From positions 1 through 64,000 of the forward strand of contig DASWNP010000050.1 of NCBI GenBank assembly GCA_036399175.1: a stretch of 64,000 bases of DNA, given 5' to 3'. A program made the position numbers and the translations under genes. The stretch is from DASWNP01 sp036399175 (lineage in GTDB: Bacteria > Acidobacteriota > Blastocatellia > Pyrinomonadales > Pyrinomonadaceae). Positions 1 through 8,574 of the stretch are shown here, in pieces. The notes below the pieces were generated by a model. It saw nothing but the letters and a program-made list of their open reading frames with translations. It was not told the origin of the DNA and ran no database searches. Each line of letters opens with the position of its first letter. Position 1 is the first letter of the stretch.

Positions 1-48
1 TGACCTCCTCCTTACCAAGGAGGCGCTCTACCCCTGAGCTACTCGGGC
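1..48 (-). tRNA. tRNA-Thr(GGT), partial at window edge
   Basis: The 5' part of a tRNA on the minus strand: acceptor strand GCCCGAG (ends at 48), a D arm, and an anticodon arm with loop TTGGTAA, giving anticodon GGT (Thr). The TPsiC arm and 3' end lie beyond the left edge. It is the last tRNA visible in a four-tRNA transcript that begins at 427. Confidence 0.93.
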
Positions 49-80
49 CGCGTGAGCCCTACGAACTCAAACTAAAAATT

Positions 81-156
81 TGGAGCGGGAGACGAGGCTC
101 GAACTCGCGACCCTCAGCTTGGAAGGCTGATGCTCTACCAACTGAGCTACTCCCGC
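81..156 (-). tRNA. tRNA-Gly(TCC)
   Basis: Complete 76-nt cloverleaf on the minus strand with encoded CCA (81-83 on the plus strand). The acceptor is GCGGGAG, the anticodon stem is TCAGC/GCTGA and the loop CTTCCAA gives anticodon TCC. It is third in the Thr-Tyr-Gly-Thr transcript. Confidence 0.96.
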
Positions 157-167
157 CCGAGAAGTTT

Positions 168-231
168 GAAGTTAGAGGTCAGAGGTCAGTCAAGGGATAC
201 TCTCCCGACTGACCTCTAACCTCTAACCTCC
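168..231. repeat. hairpin element E1 (GAGGTCA words), inside the tRNA operon
   Basis: The arms 171-191 and 207-227 pair at 20 of 21 positions. The apex continues the pairing (GGGA/TCCC). Each arm is two or three tandem copies of a TTAGAGGTCAG-like word. The element fills the space between tRNA-Gly and tRNA-Tyr, so it would be transcribed with the pre-tRNA. One of eight elements with this design in the window. Confidence 0.85.
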
Positions 232-243
232 AGATTCGCGCTG

Positions 244-331
244 TGGTGCAGGGGGTAGGATTCGAACCTACGTAGGGCGTTAGCCCGCCGGGTTTACAGC
301 CCGGTGCCATTAACCACTCGACCACCCCTGC
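244..331 (-). tRNA. tRNA-Tyr(GTA)
   Basis: Class II tRNA on the minus strand with a long variable arm. The acceptor is GCAGGGG, the anticodon stem CCGGG/CCCGG encloses loop CTGTAAA (anticodon GTA), and CCA is encoded at 244-246. Second in the tRNA transcript. Confidence 0.95.
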
Positions 332-351
332 ACGTTCGTTGTCAAAATTGC

Positions 352-427
352 TGGAGCCGGCGAAGGGACTTGAACCCCCGACCCTCTGATTACAAATCAG
401 ATGCTCTACCAACTGAGCTACGCCGGC
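352..427 (-). tRNA. tRNA-Thr(TGT)
   Basis: Complete 76-nt cloverleaf on the minus strand with encoded CCA. The acceptor is GCCGGCG, the anticodon stem TCTGA/TCAGA encloses loop TTTGTAA (anticodon TGT). First tRNA of the cluster. The order Thr(TGT)-Tyr-Gly-Thr(GGT) equals the thrU-tyrU-glyT-thrT order before tufB in E. coli, so an EF-Tu gene is expected just left of the window. Confidence 0.96.
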
Positions 428-766
428 TCGACACAGATAACTCAAGCGTCTTCCGACAAAACGTGAATACTAACAACACCTTTTCTAAAACGCAAGCCGA
501 CCCTGAGCCCTCGCCGAATCTTTCCTTTGAGGGTGGTGCTGAGGGTGCGTTCAACACCTGCCGAAGAAATATATTGACGCCTTTAGCCCGCCTCGGTAGG
601 ATAGGAATTGCCCGCGTGCGGCTGCGAATTTCGCTTCAAGGCCGCCTTCCAAACTTCCAATCCGCCCGCTTCCGGCGCTTCACCTGCTTTGTTGTTTAAA
701 CCCCGTGTCCGGTTCGCCCGGCTCTTTCCGGTCTCTCGACCAAATCTCTCGAAGGAGAATCAATCC
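428..766. other. intergenic region between the tRNA operon and the FlgT-like gene
   Basis: No convincing gene is seen in these 339 bases. They must hold the divergent promoters of the tRNA transcript (leftwards; no clear match seen) and of the secreted protein (rightwards; candidate at 574-602). A short G-rich direct repeat (gagggtg) lies around 528-548. Confidence 0.6.
574..602 (+). promoter_or_regulatory. candidate sigma70 promoter of the FlgT-like gene
   Basis: TTGACG (574-579), a 17-nt spacer and TAGGAT (597-602). The only good match upstream of the start at 767. It leaves a leader of about 160 nt. Confidence 0.45.
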
Positions 767-1840
767 GTGCTTATTCGTCAAAATAACGGCGCTCGTCTGA
801 GCTTCGTCGCCATTTTGCTTCTGCTCTGCGGCCTTTTGAGCCTGGATGCGGGCGCACAGACCTCGCGCCCCGGCGGCGGGTCGCAGCAGCAGCCTTCGAG
901 ACGCCCCGTCTCGCCGACGACGCGCGTCATCGGCCCCGAGCAGAGGGTTGCGCCCGTGTCGAGGGATATAGATAGATTCTGCGCTGGTTTCATCGAGCAC
1001 GAGGCCGCAGGCATCGGTCACGAGGTGGTCGGCGGCGAGCAGGAGCAGGAACAGCACACCTACGCCGAGGGCGATTACGTCTTCATCAACGCCGGGGCGT
1101 CGAACGGCATGGTGGCCGGGCAGGAATTTTCGGTGGTGCGTCCGCGCGGTCGTTTCAAGAGCGAGTTCAGCAGGAAAGAGGGTACGCTCGGCGTCTTCAT
1201 GCAGGAGATAGGCCGTGTGCGTCTGACGGAGGTGAAGTCGAACGTCTCGGTGGCGCAGGTGACGAACTCCTGCGAGATGATGCTGCTCGGCGACGTTTTG
1301 CGCGCATTGCCGCCGCCGCTTCCCGAATCGAGTTTGGGCGTCATCGCGCAGGCCGACGCTCTTCCGGCTCCACTCCCGCGCTCGAGCGAGCCGACGGGCA
1401 GACAGCAGGGACGCATCGTCATGGCGCGCGACCTGCGCGAGATGGTTTCGCGCAATCAGGTGGTCTACATTGACCTCGGACGCGAAGACAACATCAAAGC
1501 GGGCGACACTTTGAGCGTCTATCGTCCGCTCGGGCACGGCGTCGTCGCCCGCATCAAGAACGAAGAGATAACGCAGAACACTCACGGCGGCTTCGAGAGC
1601 GAAGAATTTCGCGGCGGCAAGTTTTCCAACAAGGCGCAGCGCGCACAGAGACCGAACGGCACGGGAACTTTCGATCAGAGACCCGTCACCTCGCCGCAGG
1701 TCAAAGACGCTCGTCCGGCGATGCCGCGCAAGGTGGTCGGTGAGATAGTCGTGCTCAAAGTCGAGCAGCGCACGGCGACGGCTATCATCACTCGCGTCTC
1801 ACAGGAAATTCACACGGGCGACTTCGTCGAAGTGCAGTAG
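767..1840 (+). CDS. secreted protein with two FlgT C-terminal-like beta domains
   Basis: A 357-residue secreted protein of unknown function. I chose the GTG start at 767 because AAGGAG sits at 752-757 and a signal peptide follows at once (hydrophobic VAILLLLCGLLSLDAGA, cut near AQ). After a Gln/Pro/Arg-rich linker come two similar beta-rich segments with the pattern 'vyIn.G..ngv..G..fsV.rp', later 'iGev.vl.v....a.a.It....ei..GDfv'. This resembles the C-terminal domain of flagellar assembly protein FlgT, but no other flagellar gene is present, so a flagellar role is not implied. It is followed by a repeat-rich hairpin region separating it from convergent pgsA. Confidence 0.75.
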   Translation: MLIRQNNGARLSFVAILLLLCGLLSLDAGAQTSRPGGGSQQQPSRRPVSPTTRVIGPEQRVAPVSRDIDRFCAGFIEHEAAGIGHEVVGGEQEQEQHTYAEGDYVFINAGASNGMVAGQEFSVVRPRGRFKSEFSRKEGTLGVFMQEIGRVRLTEVKSNVSVAQVTNSCEMMLLGDVLRALPPPLPESSLGVIAQADALPAPLPRSSEPTGRQQGRIVMARDLREMVSRNQVVYIDLGREDNIKAGDTLSVYRPLGHGVVARIKNEEITQNTHGGFESEEFRGGKFSNKAQRAQRPNGTGTFDQRPVTSPQVKDARPAMPRKVVGEIVVLKVEQRTATAIITRVSQEIHTGDFVEVQ

Positions 1841-1859
1841 TTTTTTTGGTGTGGGCGTG

Positions 1860-1964
1860 TTGAGCCTCTGAAACCTTGGGTTGAGCCTCTGAGGCGTTCG
1901 GTTCAAGGCTCAATATCTGAACGAGCCGCGATGCTATGTCGAGAAGTACATAGCATCGTGGCTC
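1860..1964. terminator. repeat plus strong hairpin between convergent genes
   Basis: The stem 1923-1939 pairs with 1948-1964 over 17 positions with one G-T wobble, loop 8 nt. It lies between the stops of the FlgT-like gene (+) and pgsA (-) and probably ends both transcripts, although neither side has a good T-tract. Just left, TTGAGCCTCTGA occurs directly at 1860-1871 and 1881-1892, and its core recurs inverted near 1902-1913. Confidence 0.55.
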
Positions 1965-1978
1965 GATTTCGTGTCGAT

Positions 1979-2746
1979 TCAATTTTTGTGTTGAACGCTC
2001 TGCGGCGGGAGCGGCAGGGCGGCGACCTGTGCTGACGGTTTAGGCGTCGTGCGTCCGGCCTCTTCCGCCGCGCGCTCCAGAACGACGCGGTAGAAGGCTC
2101 GGAAGTATTCGTACATCGAGAGACAAGCAGAGAGCACGACGACCCAGAGCATCGCGCGCCCCGCCGTGTAGAGTAGAACCTGCCAATCGGTCGGGCTGAC
2201 GCGTCCCTCGCCGAAGATGTGTCTGAGGGCTGATTGCAGTTCCGGCACAGTCCAGAATTGTATGGCGGGAAAGGCGTGGCCGAAGTTGGCGACGGGCGGC
2301 TCGCCGCGCACGTCCGAGACGATCAGGAGCGCCACCGTCACCACCTGCGCGAGCATCTTGAACTTCCCCATCCGAGAGGCGGCTATCACCACGCCGTCAG
2401 CCGCCGCAATCGAGCGCAGACCCGTCACCGCAAACTCGCGCCCGATGATAATCACCACGGCCCATGCGGGCGCGAGCCGGTTCTCGACGAGCGAGATGAG
2501 AGCGGCCGAGATGAGCAGCTTATCGGCAATCGGGTCGAGGAGTTTTCCGAGGCGTGAGACCTGATCGCGGCTGCGCGCGAAGTAGCCGTCGAGGTAATCC
2601 GTGAAGGCTGCGGCGAGAAAGATTGCGACGCCGAGGATGTGACGGGGCACGCCGAACCAATCTTCCGAAAACGGCGTCAGGAGCACGACGACCAGAAGCG
2701 GCACGACGAAGATACGCGACAGCGTCAATGCGTTTGGAAGATTCAC
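1979..2746 (-). CDS. pgsA: CDP-diacylglycerol--glycerol-3-phosphate 3-phosphatidyltransferase
   Basis: Integral membrane enzyme of about 255 residues making phosphatidylglycerol phosphate from CDP-diacylglycerol and glycerol-3-phosphate, the committed step to phosphatidylglycerol and cardiolipin. The CDP-alcohol phosphatidyltransferase signature D-G-x2-A-R-x8-G-x3-D-x3-D is visible (DYLDGYFARS then GKLLDPIADK). Several hydrophobic helices follow. I prefer the GTG start at 2746, since AAGGAG lies 8 nt before it and the protein then begins VNLPNALTLSR, as PgsA proteins normally do; an in-frame start at 2767 is possible. The C-terminal tail (about 50 residues, Pro/Ala-rich) is longer than in E. 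coli PgsA. Confidence 0.92.
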   Translation of the reverse strand: MNLPNALTLSRIFVVPLLVVVLLTPFSEDWFGVPRHILGVAIFLAAAFTDYLDGYFARSRDQVSRLGKLLDPIADKLLISAALISLVENRLAPAWAVVIIIGREFAVTGLRSIAAADGVVIAASRMGKFKMLAQVVTVALLIVSDVRGEPPVANFGHAFPAIQFWTVPELQSALRHIFGEGRVSPTDWQVLLYTAGRAMLWVVVLSACLSMYEYFRAFYRVVLERAAEEAGRTTPKPSAQVAALPLPPQSVQHKN

Positions 2747-2851
2747 GCGCCCCACTCCTTGAAGCAAGCTTCGCCGCTCGAAATAGCACCAATCTCAAAT
2801 AAAACCAACGTCGCGGATTTCTCAGGTCGATCAGTTCAAGCGTCGAGCGAG

Positions 2852-2881
2852 AGTGTAGGAGTCGTGCGTGAAGAGTGTCAA
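2852..2881 (-). promoter_or_regulatory. candidate sigma70 promoter of pgsA
   Basis: On the minus strand, TTGACA (2876-2881), an 18-nt spacer and TACACT (2852-2857), about 105 nt upstream of the pgsA start. Confidence 0.55.
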
Positions 2882-2912
2882 GGCATTCGTCGTCGGTTGG
2901 GCGCGCGTAGCC

Positions 2913-2942
2913 TTGCGAGCTTAAGTGCGTCTCGCGTACAAT
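2913..2942 (+). promoter_or_regulatory. candidate sigma70 promoter of uvrA
   Basis: TTGCGA (2913-2918), an 18-nt spacer and TACAAT (2937-2942), about 58 nt before the uvrA ATG. No obvious LexA operator is seen around it. Confidence 0.45.
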
Positions 2943-2999
2943 CATCGTTTCCGCGCCCCGGCCTGCTCCCTGCCTAGTGGTCGCGGATGAAATTCAACG

Positions 3000-5915
<2,916 letters not shown>

Positions 5916-5933
5916 TGTCTATTCTTTATGCGG

Positions 5934-5939
5934 TATAAT
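5934..5939 (+). promoter_or_regulatory. consensus -10 box before the VapBC genes
   Basis: A perfect TATAAT at 5934-5939, 73 nt before the antitoxin ATG. No convincing -35 is seen at 16-18 nt upstream, so a poorly conserved or regulator-dependent -35 is likely. Confidence 0.35.
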
Positions 5940-6011
5940 CGCACGACAAAGAGATATAGTGGCTGTCCTTTAGATATAAATGACTGATGAAACTGCTTGC
6001 CGGAGATTTAC

Positions 6012-6248
6012 ATGAGTCGAACCTTAACCATCGCTGACGACCTATATCAACGTCTGGAAGATGAAGCGCGGGCTCGCGGCTTGGAAAGTGTCGAGCAGAT
6101 GCTCGAAGAATTGGGGCGAGCAGGGTCTGACTTTTGTCCGCGCAAGGAGGCTGTGAGCAGAATTGATAACTTACGCGAGCGTCTTTCGGATAAGTATGGC
6201 GAGATGCCCGACAGTGTAGAACTGGTGCGTGAAGAGCGAGCACGCTGA
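6012..6248 (+). CDS. vapB: VapB-type antitoxin
   Basis: A 78-residue antitoxin. It starts SRTLTIADDLYQRLEDEARARG, a pattern typical of ribbon-helix-helix VapB/FitA-like antitoxins, followed by an acidic/basic C-terminal half that would wrap the toxin. I chose ATG 6012 because GGAG at 6002-6005 lies 6 nt before it; an in-frame TTG at 5997 is less likely. Its stop TGA overlaps the toxin ATG (ATGA overlap at 6246-6250), which couples their translation. As in other VapBC pairs, the complex probably represses its own promoter. Confidence 0.85.
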   Translation: MSRTLTIADDLYQRLEDEARARGLESVEQMLEELGRAGSDFCPRKEAVSRIDNLRERLSDKYGEMPDSVELVREERAR

Positions 6249-6676
6249 TGACCAATCTAGTGGTAGATTGCAGCGTGGCGATAAAGTGGTTCGTCCCTGA
6301 ACCGCATTCTGTTGAAGCCTGCCGTATTCTTGACGGCTACCAGAATGGGACGCTCTCTTTTCTCGCACCGGATTTGCTCAACGCCGAATTCGGAAACATC
6401 ATCTGGAAGAAACAGAACTTTCAAGGGCTGGATGCCAACGATGCTCAAAACATTTTGGATGCTTTCCGCGCTTTACAGTTCATTTTCACCCCGACCGCAA
6501 CACTCCTCGATGATGCTTTTAGGATAGCGTTAGCACATCATCGGACGGTTTACGACTCACTCTATTTAGCTTTGAGCCAACGCGAGCGATGTCAATTTGT
6601 GACGGCAGATGAAAGGCTCGTGAACGCTGTCGGCTCGTCCTTTCCGAATGTGGTTTGGCTGACAAATTGGCCTTGA
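6248..6676 (+). CDS. vapC: VapC-type PIN-domain ribonuclease toxin
   Basis: A 142-residue PIN-domain protein, the usual length for VapC toxins, which cleave tRNA or rRNA using Mg2+ or Mn2+. The acidic active-site residues are present: D7 (VVDCSVAIKW), E47 (NAEFGN), D103 (YDSLYLAL) and D121 (TADERL). It begins in the overlapping ATGA with its antitoxin. The pair is less GC-rich than its neighbours, which fits recent acquisition. No inactivating change is seen. Confidence 0.93.
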   Translation: MTNLVVDCSVAIKWFVPEPHSVEACRILDGYQNGTLSFLAPDLLNAEFGNIIWKKQNFQGLDANDAQNILDAFRALQFIFTPTATLLDDAFRIALAHHRTVYDSLYLALSQRERCQFVTADERLVNAVGSSFPNVVWLTNWP

Positions 6677-6688
6677 CCCTAGTCATTT

Positions 6689-7273
6689 ATGATTGAGCGT
6701 ATCTCATCCATCGTTGCCGAAAGTCTCGAAGTGAAGCGGCGCTACTTCGCTGAGCACGCGAGCGAAATCGCCGAGGCGGCGCGTGTGATTGCGGAGTGTT
6801 TGCGTGCGGGCGGGAAGCTGCTTTTGTGCGGAAACGGCGGGTCGGCGGCGGACGCGCAGCACATCGCGGGCGAGTTTGTGAATCAGTTCGTGTGTAAGGA
6901 CAGAGCGGCGCTGCCCGCTTTGGCGCTTTCGACCGACGGGGGCGTTTTGACCTGCATCGCCAACGATACGGGGTTCGAGAGAATCTTCGCGCGGCAGGTC
7001 GAAGCGTTCGGCGTCAGCGGCGACGTGCTGCTGGCGATTTCGACCTCGGGCAACTCGCCGAACGTCGTGGCGGCGGTCGAGCAAGCGCGTGAGAAGGGGT
7101 TGAAGGTTATCGGCCTGCTCGGTCGAGACGGCGGACGCGTGCGCGCCCTGTGCGACCTCGCGCTCGTCGTGCCGAGCGACGACACGCAACGCATACAGGA
7201 GACGCACAACCTCATCGGACATATCCTTTGTGATTTAGTCGAGACCGAACTTTTTCCTGACATGGGCAGGTAG
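6689..7273 (+). CDS. gmhA: phosphoheptose isomerase (SIS domain)
   Basis: A 194-residue cytoplasmic enzyme converting sedoheptulose 7-phosphate to D-glycero-D-manno-heptose 7-phosphate, the first step to ADP-heptose for LPS inner core. The SIS fold shows GNGGSAADAQHIAGEFVN, then STDGG and AISTSGNSPNVV, and the C-terminal QETHNLIGHILCDLVE contributed to the active site. The length matches the family. No clear ribosome binding site precedes the ATG, only 12 nt after vapC. The following gene belongs to a family I associate with heptose loci. Confidence 0.93.
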   Translation: MIERISSIVAESLEVKRRYFAEHASEIAEAARVIAECLRAGGKLLLCGNGGSAADAQHIAGEFVNQFVCKDRAALPALALSTDGGVLTCIANDTGFERIFARQVEAFGVSGDVLLAISTSGNSPNVVAAVEQAREKGLKVIGLLGRDGGRVRALCDLALVVPSDDTQRIQETHNLIGHILCDLVETELFPDMGR

Positions 7274-7318
7274 TCGCCACACTTCATCGGCGATGTTGTA
7301 GAAGGAGCAACGCACGCT

Positions 7319-8287
7319 TTGTCAATCTATGAAGAGGATGTGCGCCCGCTCGGGTTGGAGGGGGTGCAGACGTATCCGTTGGCCTCGCGTCCGAGCAAGG
7401 TTTCGGTTGAGGACTTCGCGCGTCCGGTCGGAGAGGAATCGTCGCTCGGCGATTTTCTCAAGGCGTTGCCGAACATCCTCGCGGTGCGTTCGCTGCGCGA
7501 GCTGGCGGCGCAGATGCGTCGCGCTCGCTCCGTCGGGAAACCGATTATCTGGGGCTTGGGCGGCCACGTCATCAAGACGGGGCTCGCGCCGCTCATCGCA
7601 GACCTCCTGCGTCGCGGCTACGTCTCGGCCATCGCCTGCAACGGCTCGGTGCTCGTGCATGATGCCGAGATTGCTTTGGTCGGCTCTACTTCGGAAGACG
7701 TGGATGCGACGCTCGGCGCGGGCGCGTTCGGCGCGGCGGATGAGACGGGGCGACTTTTGAACGAGGCTGCACAGGAAGGCGCGCGTGACGGCTTGGGTCT
7801 CGGCGAAGCGCTCGGAAGAAAGCTCACCGCACGCGAGCCCGCGCACGCCCCGCTCTCGCTGCTCTGTGCGGCTTACGCGGCGCGCGTGCCCTTCACGGCG
7901 CACCTCGCCATCGGCGCAGACATCGCACATTTTCATCCTTCAACCGACGGCGCGGCGCTCGGACAGACCACGCACATCGATTTTCGTCTCTTCGCCGAGA
8001 TGGTTCGACGCATGAACGACGGCGGCGTCTATCTCAACGTCGGCTCGGCGGTCGTGCTGCCCGAAGTCTTCCTCAAGGCCGTCACGCTCGTACGCAATCT
8101 AGGCCACCCGCTCGCCGATTTCACCACCGCCAACTTCGACTTCATCCAATCCTACCGCCCCCTCACAAACGTCGTCCGCCGCCCCACAAGCGGCCAACCA
8201 CACGGACGCGGCTACTCCATCACAGGCCACCACGAACTGACCATCCCCCTCCTCGCCGCCCAACTCCTCTGCGGCGAAGCCGACTGA
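7319..8287 (+). CDS. conserved protein of a DHS-like NAD/FAD-binding fold family
   Basis: A 322-residue cytoplasmic protein of unknown function. It has the conserved pattern of a widespread uncharacterised bacterial family: GGHVIKTGLAPLI, a run NGSVLVHDAEIAL, TSEDVDATLGAGAFG, HLAIGADIAHFHP, a GSAVVLPEVFLKA block, and a closing YRPLTNVVRRPT then GHHELTIPLL. From memory such proteins are assigned to the deoxyhypusine-synthase-like NAD/FAD-binding superfamily and often sit near gmhA/hldE-type genes, as here; the reaction is unknown to me. The TTG start at 7319 follows GAAGGAG at 7301-7307, 46 nt after gmhA. Confidence 0.7.
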   Translation: MSIYEEDVRPLGLEGVQTYPLASRPSKVSVEDFARPVGEESSLGDFLKALPNILAVRSLRELAAQMRRARSVGKPIIWGLGGHVIKTGLAPLIADLLRRGYVSAIACNGSVLVHDAEIALVGSTSEDVDATLGAGAFGAADETGRLLNEAAQEGARDGLGLGEALGRKLTAREPAHAPLSLLCAAYAARVPFTAHLAIGADIAHFHPSTDGAALGQTTHIDFRLFAEMVRRMNDGGVYLNVGSAVVLPEVFLKAVTLVRNLGHPLADFTTANFDFIQSYRPLTNVVRRPTSGQPHGRGYSITGHHELTIPLLAAQLLCGEAD

Positions 8288-8444
8288 ACAGCTTCCGTAC
8301 AACAGCCGGCGCATGTCTTTTGCAAATTTTTGACAACCGTCGTTAAGCTTATCTTTCAAGTTGTCTCCAAAGAATCCACGCCAGGAGTTTCGGCCAACGC
8401 GGGCGCGCGATTTTCGTCAACACCAGCCACGAAATTTATCCTTC

Positions 8445-8473
8445 TTGACAGAGTGATGAAGTTTATCTATCCT
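8445..8473 (+). promoter_or_regulatory. sigma70 promoter of the TonB receptor gene
   Basis: TTGACA (8445-8450), a 17-nt spacer and TATCCT (8468-8473). It is followed at once by a Fur-box-like palindrome. Confidence 0.6.
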
Positions 8474-8479
8474 GCTCAG

Positions 8480-8531
8480 GTCTGAAATTGAAAATGAATT
8501 TCATAGTCGGCCTCGCCTGCTGATTTCAGAC
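8480..8531 (+). promoter_or_regulatory. Fur-box-like operator nested in a second inverted repeat
   Basis: The palindrome TGAAATT (8483-8489) / AATTTCA (8497-8503) gives a 19-mer at 8484-8502 that matches the classical Fur box at 13 of 19 positions and lies just after the -10 box. A larger inverted repeat, GTCTGAAAT (8480-8488) and ATTTCAGAC (8523-8531), shares its left arm with it. This fits iron control of the FecA-like receptor. Confidence 0.5.
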
Positions 8532-8574
8532 TTCCAAAGCATTACACATCTTTTTCGTTCTGAAAGGCTCTTTT

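Noticed and set aside
304..699. Open frame of 131 codons on the plus strand across the tRNA region
   Set aside because: It runs antisense through two tRNA genes and has no ribosome binding site or protein-like pattern.
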